From Myxococcota bacterium (GTDB lineage Bacteria > Myxococcota_A > Bradymonadia > UBA7976 > UBA1532): a stretch of 64,000 nt of DNA. Position 1 is the stretch's first letter, and each line of letters opens with the position of its first letter. The notes beneath the pieces were generated by a model, which made no database searches, had not been told where the DNA came from, and saw only the letters and a program-made list of their open reading frames with translations. A program made the position numbers and the translations under genes. Of this stretch, positions 36,174-45,132 are shown one piece after another. Where the stretch lies: assembly GCA_963169045.1 (NCBI GenBank), contig CAUJDF010000038.1, positions 1-64,000 of the forward strand, given 5' to 3'.

Positions 36174-36598
36174 CACCGCTTCTTCAGCAGGTCGCGGATC
36201 TCCTCGAGCAGCACCTCCTGGCGGGGCGGCGCGGGCGGCGGCGCGGCCTCCTCGTGCTTGCGGCGCAGCTTGTTCATCGTCCGCACGAGCATGAACGTGG
36301 CGAAGGCGACGATCAGGAAGCTCACGATCGCGTTGAGGAAGGCGCCGTAGCCGACGACGACGGCGCCCGCCTTCTGGGCGGCGTCGAGCGTCGCGTAGGG
36401 GCCGGCCGTGGCGCCCTCGCGCAGCACGAGGAACAGGTTGGTGAAGTCGACCTTGCCGAGCGCGAGGCCGATCGGCGGCATGAGCACCTGGTCGACGAGC
36501 GCCTTGACGACCGTCGTGAACGCGGCGCCGATGATGATGCCGACCGCCATGTCGACGACGTTTCCTTTGACCGCGAACTCCCGGAATTCCTTGAACAT
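36173..36598 (-). CDS. mscL: Large-conductance mechanosensitive channel
   Basis: This encodes 141 residues. MFKEFREFAVKGNVVDMAVG is the classical N-terminal helix, followed by the pore helix, a periplasmic loop, TM2 (FLIVAFATFMLVRTMN) and a C-terminal bundle helix ending LLEEIRDLLKKR. It opens under membrane tension to release solutes during hypo-osmotic shock. Co-transcribed with the PAP2 gene. Confidence 0.97.
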   Translation of the reverse strand: MFKEFREFAVKGNVVDMAVGIIIGAAFTTVVKALVDQVLMPPIGLALGKVDFTNLFLVLREGATAGPYATLDAAQKAGAVVVGYGAFLNAIVSFLIVAFATFMLVRTMNKLRRKHEEAAPPPAPPRQEVLLEEIRDLLKKR

Positions 36599-36667
36599 CG
36601 AGACGGTTCCTCTGTGGTGGGCGCAGCCTGGTCGGCGTCGCGCGGCGTCATGCTATCAGGAGGCCTG

Positions 36668-37522
36668 ATGAGCGAGCGGATTCAGTTCGACGCGCTTGTG
36701 GAACGCTACGGCGCCTTCCTGCTCGATGGCTACGGCGTGCTGGTGACCGAGGGCGGAGCGCTGCCCGGCGCCGCCGAGGCGCTCGCCCGCCTCGAGCGCG
36801 CCGGCCGCCGCTGGCTCGTCGTCTCCAACGACGCGTCGCGGCTCCCCGAGACATCGGTCGCGCGCTATCGCTCGCTCGGCCTGCCGGTCGAGCGCGAGCG
36901 CCTGCTCACGTCGGGCGACCTCATCGCCGATCACTTCGCGCAGCGGGGCCTCGTCGGTCAGACGGTGGTCGTGCTCGGCACCGAGGACTCGCGCCGCCTC
37001 GTCACCGGCGCCGGCGGCCTGCTCGCCGAGCCGGGCGACCGCGCCGCCGCCGTCGTGGTGATCGGCGACGACGACGGGTACGCGTTCCGCGAGGCCATCG
37101 AGGCGACGCTCGACGCCGCCGCCTGGCGCGTCGAGCACGGCGAGCCGCTGCACCTCGTCCTCCCCAACCCCGACGTCGTCTTCCCGCGCGGCGGCGGCCA
37201 CATCGGCCTCGCCGCCGGCGCCATCGCGCTCCTGATCGAGGCCGGCCTGCGCGTCCGCTTCGGACCGCGCGCCCCGCGCTTCACTGCCCTCGGCAAGCCG
37301 GGCGCGACGCTCTTCGCCGCCGCCCTCGCGCGCCTCGGCGGCCCCGACAAGCGCGACGTCGTGATGGTCGGCGACCAGCTCGCCACCGACATCCGCGGCG
37401 CCGTCGCGTTCGGCATCGACGCCGTCCTCGTGGGCACCGGCCTCACGCCGCTGAGCGAAGCGGAGGGCGATCCGGAGGCGCGCCCGACGTGGCTCATGGA
37501 CGCGTTCGCGCCGGAGGCGTGA
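36668..37522 (+). CDS. HAD-superfamily class IIA hydrolase (NagD/TIGR01459-like)
   Basis: This encodes 284 residues. Motif I reads LLDGYGVL, with the Asp nucleophile but Tyr at the +2 position, as in the TIGR01459-like group where Trp is usual. VVSNDASR is motif II, LGKPGATLF motif III and MVGDQLATDIRGA motif IV. Probably a small-molecule phosphatase. AGGAGG lies 5 nt before the ATG. Confidence 0.85.
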   Translation: MSERIQFDALVERYGAFLLDGYGVLVTEGGALPGAAEALARLERAGRRWLVVSNDASRLPETSVARYRSLGLPVERERLLTSGDLIADHFAQRGLVGQTVVVLGTEDSRRLVTGAGGLLAEPGDRAAAVVVIGDDDGYAFREAIEATLDAAAWRVEHGEPLHLVLPNPDVVFPRGGGHIGLAAGAIALLIEAGLRVRFGPRAPRFTALGKPGATLFAAALARLGGPDKRDVVMVGDQLATDIRGAVAFGIDAVLVGTGLTPLSEAEGDPEARPTWLMDAFAPEA

Positions 37523-37560
37523 GCGGGGTGGGGCGGAATGTCTCACGGTGAGGCAGGTTG

Positions 37561-38472
37561 CTACAGACAGGCGCGGCGCGCCTCGCGCAGGACGCTCGCC
37601 GAGCGCTCGAGGGCCTCGCGCTCGCGGGCATCGAGCTCGGGCTCGACGACGCGCACGGCGCCCTCCTTGCCGACCACGGCGGGCAGCGACAGCGCCACGC
37701 CGCGCAGGCCGCAGGCGCCCTCCTGCAGACGCGAGACGGTGAGCAGGCGGCGCTCGTCGCGCAGCGACCACTCGAGCAGCGCCGCGGTGACGACGCCGAT
37801 CGCGTGGTTCGTGGCGCCCTTGCGACGGATGATCTCGTAGGCGGCGCAGCGCACCTCGTCGGCGAGGCGCGCCTCGTCGTCGGGCCGCCACCCCTGCCAG
37901 CCGCGCAGCGCGCGGTTGCCGACCCGCGCCGACGACCACAGGACGACCTCGGAGTCGCCGTGCTCGCCCACGACCTGGGCGTGGATCGAGTGGGACGACA
38001 CCGCCAGTTCGCGCGCCAGCACCTGCCGCAGGCGCGTCGTGTCGAGCAGCGTCCCGGTGCCGAGCACCCGCGCCGGCGGGAGGCCCGAGGCCTCGGTGGC
38101 CACCTCGGTCATGAGGTCGACCGGGTTCGTGACCAGCACCAGGATGCCCCGCAGGCCGGCGAGGCGGCCGGCGAGTTCGCGCACGACGCGCGCGTTGTCG
38201 CGCGACAGCTCGAGTCGCGTCTCGCCCGGCTTGCCGCCCCGGCCGGCCGCGATGACGACCGCGTCGGCGTCGCGCATGTCCTCGATCGCCGCCGCCGCGA
38301 TGCGCACGCTCCCGGGGAAGAACGAGGAGCCGTGACGCAGATCCATGGCCTCGCCCTCGGCGAGGTCGGCGCGCAGGTCGTTGAGCAGCACCTCGCTCGC
38401 CACGCCCGTCTGCAGGGTGGCGTGCGCGACGCTGGTCCCGACCCAGCCGAGCCCGATGATGCCGATCTTCAC
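37561..38472 (-). CDS. L-lactate/malate dehydrogenase family protein with unusual specificity loop
   Basis: This encodes 303 residues. The NAD-binding motif is IGLGWVGTSVA. The active-site His is in VGEHGDSEVVLWSS, typical of lactate dehydrogenase, and Arg in KPGETR. The substrate-specificity position (Gln in lactate dehydrogenases, Arg in malate dehydrogenases, the fifth residue of the loop AGRGGKPGETR) is Gly here. The 2-hydroxyacid used is therefore uncertain. The GTG at 38472 overlaps the stop of the 145-residue gene upstream (GTGA). Confidence 0.8.
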   Translation of the reverse strand: MKIGIIGLGWVGTSVAHATLQTGVASEVLLNDLRADLAEGEAMDLRHGSSFFPGSVRIAAAAIEDMRDADAVVIAAGRGGKPGETRLELSRDNARVVRELAGRLAGLRGILVLVTNPVDLMTEVATEASGLPPARVLGTGTLLDTTRLRQVLARELAVSSHSIHAQVVGEHGDSEVVLWSSARVGNRALRGWQGWRPDDEARLADEVRCAAYEIIRRKGATNHAIGVVTAALLEWSLRDERRLLTVSRLQEGACGLRGVALSLPAVVGKEGAVRVVEPELDAREREALERSASVLREARRACL

Positions 38473-38906
38473 ACCAGCTGCGCCTGCGGGCGGCGCTCGC
38501 CGCTCGACATGGCCTCCACGAGGAACTCGGGCGTCTCGGAGCGGGCGCCGAAGGCCGCGATCGCCTGGCGCACGTCGAGATCGGCGCGCCTCAGCGCGAA
38601 CGCGCACGACTTGAACGCCACGGGCCCGAGGCGCTGCGCCAGGGCGCTCAACAGCAGGAAGGCGACGGCGATCGGGGCGCCCGACATCTGGTGGAGGGCG
38701 AACGCGGTGACGCAGCTCGTCTCGCCGCGGGCGCCGGCCAGCACGACGCCGACCATGCGCCCGCCTTCGCGCGCGACGAGCGCCACCCGTTCGGGCAGGT
38801 CGGCGGTCAGCCAGGCGTCGATGTCGCGCGTGTCGACGAGGCGGCGCACCTCGGTCGAGGCGACCAGCTCGCTCGGCAACAGCTCGGAGATGTTCACGTG
38901 GCTCAT
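38469..38906 (-). CDS. Conserved-looking hypothetical protein
   Basis: This encodes 145 residues with no signal peptide. Hydrophobic strands VALVAREGGRMVGVVLAG and a helix with ALHQMSGAPIAVAF suggest a compact alpha/beta fold, perhaps acetyltransferase-like, but no GNAT signature was seen. GGAGG lies 6 nt before the ATG. It is coupled by a 4-bp overlap to the dehydrogenase gene. Confidence 0.7.
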   Translation of the reverse strand: MSHVNISELLPSELVASTEVRRLVDTRDIDAWLTADLPERVALVAREGGRMVGVVLAGARGETSCVTAFALHQMSGAPIAVAFLLLSALAQRLGPVAFKSCAFALRRADLDVRQAIAAFGARSETPEFLVEAMSSGERRPQAQLV

Positions 38907-39073
38907 GTCGTTCCTCCCCACGCAGCCGGACCGCGGCGATGCATCATCCAGGCCACGCGTCCGAATTCGCGACGGGTATGGGCCGGCGTGCCGCCGACCG
39001 AGGCAGGATGCCCCGGCCAGGTAACAGCCCGGCGAGACGATTGTTTCGCTTCCGTGGCAGCGTTTCGGCGCGG

Positions 39074-39877
39074 CTACAAAAGGCGCGGCTCGACGCCGAG
39101 GACCTCGCGCACGGGCGCGAACGAGCGACGGTGAATGGGACAGGGGCCGAGGCGGGCGAGGGCGTCGACGTGGGCGCGGACCGGGTAGCCCTTGTGACGC
39201 GCGAACCCGTACCCGGGGAAGCGGGCGTCCATCTCGACCATCAGCGCGTCGCGCGTCGTCTTGGCGAGGATCGAGGCGGCAGCGATCGACAGGCTCTTGC
39301 CGTCGCCGCCGACGATCGCCTGCTGCGGGCAGGCGAGGTTCTTCACGGGGTGCCGGCCGTCGACGAGGACCGCCTCGGGGACCACCGGCGCGAGCGCCTC
39401 GAGGGCGCGGCGCATCGCCAGCAGGCCGGCGTGGTGGATGTTGATCGCGTCGATCTCCTCCGGCTCGCAGCGCCCGACGCCCCAGGCGACGGCGGCCGCG
39501 CGGATGACCGGCGCCAGGCGTTCGCGGGCGGCGGCGTCGAGCTTCTTGGAGTCGTCGACGCCGGGCAGGCGGCAGTCGCGCGGGAGGACGACGGCGGCGG
39601 CGACCACCGGTCCGGCGAGCGGGCTCATGCCGGCCTCGTCGACGCCGGCGACGACGGATGCCCCGCGCGTCCACCAGGCGCGCTCGAAGGCGAGCATGGT
39701 GTCGAGGCGCGTCTCTTCGCCGGCGGCGCGATCGCGGCGCCGGCGCAACGTCGCGAGCAGCGCGGCCACGCCGGCGCGACCGTCGGCGGCGAGCGCGGCC
39801 TCGGCCTCGGGCGTGAGGGGCTCGTCCGCTTCGAGGAAGCGCTGGCGCAGCGCGGCGAGGGTCGGCGGTGCGGTCAC
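39074..39877 (-). CDS. rnhB: Ribonuclease HII with variant GRG motif
   Basis: This encodes 267 residues from a GTG at 39877 (an ATG at 39919 would add 14 residues). It cleaves RNA of RNA-DNA hybrids and misincorporated ribonucleotides. The catalytic acids are seen in AGVDEAG (Asp, Glu), AVLVDGRHP (Asp) and LAKTTRDALM (Asp). The motif after the first acids reads GMS where family members usually have GRG, the loop that contacts the ribose 2'-OH. An N-terminal helical domain of about 60 residues resembles the extension of Bacillus RNase HII. Confidence 0.88.
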   Translation of the reverse strand: MTAPPTLAALRQRFLEADEPLTPEAEAALAADGRAGVAALLATLRRRRDRAAGEETRLDTMLAFERAWWTRGASVVAGVDEAGMSPLAGPVVAAAVVLPRDCRLPGVDDSKKLDAAARERLAPVIRAAAVAWGVGRCEPEEIDAINIHHAGLLAMRRALEALAPVVPEAVLVDGRHPVKNLACPQQAIVGGDGKSLSIAAASILAKTTRDALMVEMDARFPGYGFARHKGYPVRAHVDALARLGPCPIHRRSFAPVREVLGVEPRLL

Positions 39878-39990
39878 GGGCGCACGGTAGTGCAAGGCAA
39901 CGCGCCCGAAAAGGCGCATCCTCGCGGTCGTCGCCGGCGTCGCACCCTCCCGGGGTCGACGCCGGCCGCCGCCCTGCGGGAGAGGACGAG

Positions 39991-41502
39991 ATGGTGCGAC
40001 GGTGGTTGCGGCTGTGGCCGATCGCGGGCGCGCTGGTCGCGTGCGGCGAGGAGGGCGTGCTCGAGAGCGAGGGCCGCGCGCCCGGCGCGGACGTTGACGC
40101 GGGCGACGTCGGCCCCGGCGACGACGCCGGCGAGGGCGACGCGGGTCCCGAGGCCGACGCGGGTCCCGAGGCAGACGCCGGCGAGGCCGACGCCGCTCGA
40201 CCGCACGCCGACGCGGAGGCGCCGCCCGCAGACGCCGCACTGCCCGCGGAAGACGCGGCCCCCGAGGATCTCGACGGCGGCGCCCCCGACATGGCGCCGC
40301 CGGGTCCCCCCGTGTACCCCGCGGACCGCACCCTCTCGCCGCTCACGCCGGCCATCGTCGAGCGCCTGCGGGCCGTCCGCGCCACCCACCCGGATCGCGC
40401 CGACGACGTCTTCGCCAAGATCGGCGACTCCGGCACCGTGAGCACTGCGTTCCTCCACTGCTTCGGCCAGGACCGCGGCCGCATCGACCTCGCCGGCCGC
40501 GACGCGCTCTGGGCGACGATCGACCGCTTCCGCGGTGGCGACGCGGCGGGCACCGATCCGTTCCGGCGCGAGAGCGTGGCCGCCGTCGTCGGGTGGAGCG
40601 CGCTGCACGCGCTGCAGGGCGATCCCTCGCCGCTCGACCGCGAGGTGGACGCGCTGCGGCCGCGCTTCGCCGTCGTGATGTACGGCTCGAACGACATCGA
40701 GCGCGGCGACATCGACCGCTTCGCGAGCGACATGCTGACCATCGCCGACCGGCTGCTCGCGCGGGGGGTGATCCCGGTGCTCAGCGCGATCATGCCGCGC
40801 GACGACCGGCCCGAGTCCGACGCGCAGGTGCCGAGCTACAACGCGGTCGTGCGCGGCGTCGCGCAGTCGCGGCAGGTGCCGTTCATCGACCTGCACCGCG
40901 AGCTGCTGCCGCTGCCCGACCACGGCCTCGGCCCCGACGGCCTGCACTCGAGCGCGTACCGGACCGGCGGCGCGTCGCGGCCGTGCGTCTTCACGCCCGA
41001 CGGCCTGCAGCACGGCTACAACTGGCGGAATCTACTGACGATCCAGTCGCTCGACCGCCAGCTGCGCAGCGTGGTCGACGGCGAGCCGGCGCCCGACGCC
41101 GACGCGCCGACGCAGCGCGGCGCCGGCGCGCCCGACGACCCGGTGCTCGTCCTCGCGCTGCCGTTCACCGACGTCCGCGACACGCGCGAGTCGCCGCACA
41201 CGAACGTCGACGGCTACCCGGGCTGCGACCGCGGCCAGGACGAGTCCGGCCCCGAGTACGTCTACCGCTTCGACGTCGCCCGCCCCACGACCGTGCGCGC
41301 GTTCGTGCTCGACCGCGACGGGGCCGACGTCGACCTGCACCTGCTCGGCGATCCGGGCGACGGCGGCTCGTGCGTCGCGCGGCACGACCGCACGCTCGAG
41401 GCCGACCTCGCGCCCGGCACCTGGTACTTCGTCGTCGACACCTTCGTCAGCGGCGGGACGCCTCGCGCGGGCGAGTTCCTGTTCGCGATCGTCGAAGAGT
41501 GA
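39991..41502 (+). CDS. SGNH/GDSL hydrolase lipoprotein
   Basis: This encodes 503 residues. The lipobox GALVACGE is followed by an Asp/Ala/Glu-rich linker of about 75 residues. The SGNH-like domain shows the nucleophile in KIGDSGTVST, block III in YGSNDIERGD and a C-terminal DGLHSS with the candidate His. A beta-rich domain of about 110 residues (pre-peptidase C-terminal-like, GTWYFVVDTF) ends the protein. It probably deacylates extracellular esters or polysaccharides. AGAGGA lies before the ATG. Confidence 0.82.
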   Translation: MVRRWLRLWPIAGALVACGEEGVLESEGRAPGADVDAGDVGPGDDAGEGDAGPEADAGPEADAGEADAARPHADAEAPPADAALPAEDAAPEDLDGGAPDMAPPGPPVYPADRTLSPLTPAIVERLRAVRATHPDRADDVFAKIGDSGTVSTAFLHCFGQDRGRIDLAGRDALWATIDRFRGGDAAGTDPFRRESVAAVVGWSALHALQGDPSPLDREVDALRPRFAVVMYGSNDIERGDIDRFASDMLTIADRLLARGVIPVLSAIMPRDDRPESDAQVPSYNAVVRGVAQSRQVPFIDLHRELLPLPDHGLGPDGLHSSAYRTGGASRPCVFTPDGLQHGYNWRNLLTIQSLDRQLRSVVDGEPAPDADAPTQRGAGAPDDPVLVLALPFTDVRDTRESPHTNVDGYPGCDRGQDESGPEYVYRFDVARPTTVRAFVLDRDGADVDLHLLGDPGDGGSCVARHDRTLEADLAPGTWYFVVDTFVSGGTPRAGEFLFAIVEE

Positions 41503-41515
41503 GCGCCGGGCAGGG

Positions 41516-42742
41516 TCAGCGGCGACCGTCGAGGATGGCCTGGAAGGAGCGCGTGCGCAGCTCGGCGAGGCTGAGGCCGGTGGCGAGCGCCTCCGCCTCG
41601 GTGAGCGCGCCGCACGCGAGGCCGCGCAGGAAGTAGTTCAGCAAGCCCTGGCCGGTGGCGGCGTCGTCGAAGAGGTCGCCCACGCGCGTCGCCTGCGCCG
41701 CGGCGTCCACGAAGTGGCGCAGGCGCCGCGAGGCCGCCGGCAACCCCTCGAGGAAGTACGCGTAGACTGCGCCGTAGCGCGCCGGGAGCTGCGCCGGGTG
41801 CAGATCCCAGCCCTGGACGAAGCCCTGGTCGAGCGCGCGCCGGACGTTCTCGGCGTGCAGTCGCCACGCGGCGTGCACCACCGCGCGGTTCTCCGCCCGC
41901 TGCGCATCGTCGAGCTCGCCGCGATGCGGGCCGATCGGCATCACGTTCGTCGGCCCGTCGGAGAGCTGCACCCCCGTCCCGGCGAGCGCCACCTGCATCA
42001 TGCTGCGCGCGAAGTCGCACGCCGGATGCGACAGGCGCTGGCTCTGCGCCGTGACGTCGAGCGCCGCGGTGTAGTCGTACGGACCGAAGTGGACCGCGAC
42101 GCAGCGCCCGCCGGCGGCGCGCACGAGCGAGGGCAGCGCGACGTTCCCCCAGGCGTCGAAGATCGCCGCCGGCGCCTCGACCATCAGCTCGATCTTGAGC
42201 GCGCCGGTGGAAAGGCCGAGCTTCTGCTCGATCTTCGCGCACGCGTCGGCGAGGACCTCGACCTCGTCGGTATCGACGACCTTGGGCAGCGTGACGCGGA
42301 AGTTGGCGGGCAGGCCGACGCTGCCGGCGAGGCGCATCACGAAGCGGTGGAGCGTGCGCAGCGCGCGGTCGCGCGTCGGCCCGCGCAGCGCCTTGATGCG
42401 CAGGCCGGTGAACGGCGGCAGCGCGCCCGCCTTGTGCGCCTGCGCCATCGCCTCGGCGGCGCGCGTGGCGTGCTGGTCCTCCTCGGCGTCGGGCCGGAAG
42501 CCGAAGCCGTCCTCGAAGTCGACGCGGAAGTCCTCGACCGGCTCGCGGCCGAGCTTCTCGCTGACCCGCGCGTGGACCGCGTCGGCGAGCGACGCCGGAA
42601 TCCCCAATGCTTCCGCGAAGGTGGCGGGGTCGGGCGCGGCGTCGGCGAGCGCGCGGCGGGCGAGCCTGCCGAGCTTCGCGGGCGTGTCGGCCTCGAAGAG
42701 GTGCGCGCCGCCGTAGACGACGTGGACGGGCTGGCGGGTCAC
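41516..42742 (-). CDS. DUF6986 family protein, HpcH/HpaI aldolase (CitE)-like
   Basis: This encodes 408 residues from a GTG at 42742 that overlaps the stop of the propeller gene (GTGA). VDFEDGFG and LMVEAPAAIFD carry the acidic metal ligands of the CitE-like TIM barrel; the C-terminal region includes WDLHPAQLPARYGA and AYFLEGLP. The family is related to citrate lyase beta and malyl-CoA lyases, but the reaction of DUF6986 enzymes is not known. Confidence 0.8.
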   Translation of the reverse strand: MTRQPVHVVYGGAHLFEADTPAKLGRLARRALADAAPDPATFAEALGIPASLADAVHARVSEKLGREPVEDFRVDFEDGFGFRPDAEEDQHATRAAEAMAQAHKAGALPPFTGLRIKALRGPTRDRALRTLHRFVMRLAGSVGLPANFRVTLPKVVDTDEVEVLADACAKIEQKLGLSTGALKIELMVEAPAAIFDAWGNVALPSLVRAAGGRCVAVHFGPYDYTAALDVTAQSQRLSHPACDFARSMMQVALAGTGVQLSDGPTNVMPIGPHRGELDDAQRAENRAVVHAAWRLHAENVRRALDQGFVQGWDLHPAQLPARYGAVYAYFLEGLPAASRRLRHFVDAAAQATRVGDLFDDAATGQGLLNYFLRGLACGALTEAEALATGLSLAELRTRSFQAILDGRR

Positions 42743-43827
42743 GGCGCGGTCACCTTGACGATGCCCGACTCGCGCGCCTCCTGGTCGAACACGCCCAGGT
42801 ACACGTCGTCGCCGTCGACGGCCAGGCTGTGGAGCTGGCGCGTCCGCTCCGGCAGGCAGAAGAGCTTCGTCGCCTCGCCGCCGCCGTGCGGGACGGCCCA
42901 GACGTCCTGGAGCGTGCTGATCACGACGCGGTCGGGCGTCCCGGCGACGTCGACGACGAGGTCGGCGGGGAAGTAGCCGGGGATGAGGCGCTCCGGCGCG
43001 CCGCCGCCGACGGGGACGCGGTAGACGCCGGCGCCGTTCACGAGGTCGGGGCCGACGACGTTGAGGAAGACGTGCGTGTCGTCGGCGCCGACGACGCCGA
43101 AGCGCAGCGCGGCGCCGGCGATGTCGACCACCTCCACGCCGCCGGCGACCGGGAAGCGCTTCAGCGTGCTGGTGCCGTCGTCCTCGCGCGCGGCCATGAA
43201 GATCGCGCCGCCGTTGACGGCGAACGGCGCGTTCTCGCCCCGATCGATCGTGGCCAGCTCGCGCGGCGCGTCGCTGCCGAGGTCGAGCGCGAAGAAGCGG
43301 ACGAGGGGCGGGTCGTCGAAGCCGCCCTCCTGGTGCTTGGCGTAGAGCGTGTCGCCGACGACGAACGCGCCGCGCGTGCCGATCGGCGTGCCGGAGACCG
43401 TGAACCCGTCGGGGAGTGTTGCGAGCGGCGTCGCGGCGAAGTCCGTCTTGGCGACGGAGACGAGGTCTTCGGCCGACGAGAGCACGACGACGTGGTCCGC
43501 GCGCGGGAAGAACGGCAGCGTCATGGCGTTCTGGTGATCGTAAGCGACCTGCGGATCGCCGCCGGACCGGGGCGCCGTCCAGAGCTTCGAGACGGTGTCG
43601 AACCACAGGCGGTCGCCGTCGACGGCGATGCCGTAGAACACCGAGTCCGCGTCGTGCTTCGCGAACGGCACGATCGTCTCGCCCGCGACGCAGCCGCCCG
43701 GCGGGCCGGCGTCGGGCGCGCCGCCCAGGCCGCCGCCGTCGGCGCCGCCGGTGCCCACCGCATCGTCGCCGCCGCCGTCGTCGCACGCGGCGCAGGCCAC
43801 GAGCGCCGCCATCCACCAGTGTCGCAT
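42739..43827 (-). CDS. Beta-propeller lipoprotein
   Basis: This encodes 362 residues. The lipobox ALVACAACDD is followed by a Gly/Asp linker. The rest has repeated blade-like segments (GIAVDGDRLWFDTVSKLW, HSLAVDGDDVYLGVFD), characteristic of secreted propellers of the DUF5050/TolB-like type. Calcium-binding or ligand-binding role unknown. Coupled to the DUF6986 gene. Confidence 0.78.
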   Translation of the reverse strand: MRHWWMAALVACAACDDGGGDDAVGTGGADGGGLGGAPDAGPPGGCVAGETIVPFAKHDADSVFYGIAVDGDRLWFDTVSKLWTAPRSGGDPQVAYDHQNAMTLPFFPRADHVVVLSSAEDLVSVAKTDFAATPLATLPDGFTVSGTPIGTRGAFVVGDTLYAKHQEGGFDDPPLVRFFALDLGSDAPRELATIDRGENAPFAVNGGAIFMAAREDDGTSTLKRFPVAGGVEVVDIAGAALRFGVVGADDTHVFLNVVGPDLVNGAGVYRVPVGGGAPERLIPGYFPADLVVDVAGTPDRVVISTLQDVWAVPHGGGEATKLFCLPERTRQLHSLAVDGDDVYLGVFDQEARESGIVKVTAP

Positions 43828-43989
43828 CGCCCCTCCTCCGCGCCGCAGGATGGCACGTCCCGCCGAGCCGTGTCAGCCGGAGGCGCGCGCTGCTCGTGGG
43901 GCGCCACTGTCGGCGCGGACGCGCTCGCGGCGCGCCAGGGGCGTCGCCGCGCCTTGCCTGCACGGACGCGCTCGCGGCACTCTGGCGCC

Positions 43990-45132
43990 GTGAACGCGCG
44001 ACTCCCCGCCCTCCTCGCGGCCCTGCTGGCGGCGTGCGCGCCCGGCGCGCAGCCGGCGCCCGACGGCGACGACGGGCCCGACGACTGCTTCGCGGCGCTC
44101 GGCCTCTCGCGGCCCGACTTCGGCACGCCCGTCCCCGCCGGCGCGCCGGTGCCGGTGTGGTGCGGCGGCCGCCTCGACCCGACGGCGCCGGCGATGACCG
44201 CCGAGCCGCCGGCGCCCGGCGTCTGCCGCGCGGCGGTCTTCGCCAGGGACGTCCGCGTCTCGACCACGACCTACACCTCCATGGACGGCAGGCTCGTGGC
44301 CTGGCGCACCGCCGACGGCGCCGGAACCGAGCGGGCCCGGGCCTCGATCGAGCGCGGCCCCGGCGGCCGCGTGCTCGCGTACCGCGAGTGGCAGGGCGGC
44401 CCCGATCCCGCCGTCGTCGCCGACTACCGCGAGGACGGCCGCCCGCTCCGCTTCGAGTCGCCCGGGGGCCGCGCGGTCTTCACCTACGACGACACCGGGC
44501 GCCTGCGCCACATCGAGGCCACCGACCGCACGGGCACCCGGGTCGAGGAGATCGACGCCACCGGCGCCCGCACGTCGCTCACCACGAACGGCAGGCGCGC
44601 CGAAACCCGATACGAGTCGGACAGTTACGTCACGACCGAGCAGGGCGCCGAGACCGTCCGCTTCGCCTGCGACGCCGCCGCCCACATGCTCTGGGACCGC
44701 GGGCGCGCCCAGTCGCGCACCTTCGCCTACGACGCCGAGGGCCGCCTCGTCCTGGTACGGCTGCCGAACGGCGCCCTCGGCCGCTACGCCTACGACGACG
44801 AGGACCGCGTCCTCCGCATCTCGACGCCCTCGCTCACGCCCGGGGCGCCGCCCGTCGAGGAGACGCGCGCCTACGACGAGGACGGCCGCCCGCTCTGCGT
44901 CCAGCGCGCCCTGCTTCAGCCGAGCGGGGGCAGCTACACCTTCGTCCAGCAGCGCACGCTCTACGAGTACGGGCCCGACGGCGCCCTGCGCGCGACCCGC
45001 CGCGACGACGGCGCCGACGGCACGATCGACGCCGTCGTGCCCGCGCTGAAGGAGCGCCGCGACGCGGACGGCCGCCCCGTCGAGCGCGTCCTCGGGGACC
45101 AGCGCACCGTCTTCGAGTACGACTGCGACTGA
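43990..45132 (+). CDS. YD-repeat (RHS-like) lipoprotein
   Basis: This encodes 380 residues from a GTG. The lipobox LLAALLAACAPG is followed by about 90 residues with two Cys pairs, then a series of YD-type repeats (FTYDDTGRLRHIEA, FAYDAEGRLVLVRL, YAYDDEDRVLRI, RAYDEDGRPLCV). YD repeats build the shell of RHS toxins, but there is no C-terminal toxin domain here; the protein ends in the last repeat. The stop abuts that of the acyl-CoA synthetase gene. Confidence 0.8.
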   Translation: MNARLPALLAALLAACAPGAQPAPDGDDGPDDCFAALGLSRPDFGTPVPAGAPVPVWCGGRLDPTAPAMTAEPPAPGVCRAAVFARDVRVSTTTYTSMDGRLVAWRTADGAGTERARASIERGPGGRVLAYREWQGGPDPAVVADYREDGRPLRFESPGGRAVFTYDDTGRLRHIEATDRTGTRVEEIDATGARTSLTTNGRRAETRYESDSYVTTEQGAETVRFACDAAAHMLWDRGRAQSRTFAYDAEGRLVLVRLPNGALGRYAYDDEDRVLRISTPSLTPGAPPVEETRAYDEDGRPLCVQRALLQPSGGSYTFVQQRTLYEYGPDGALRATRRDDGADGTIDAVVPALKERRDADGRPVERVLGDQRTVFEYDCD

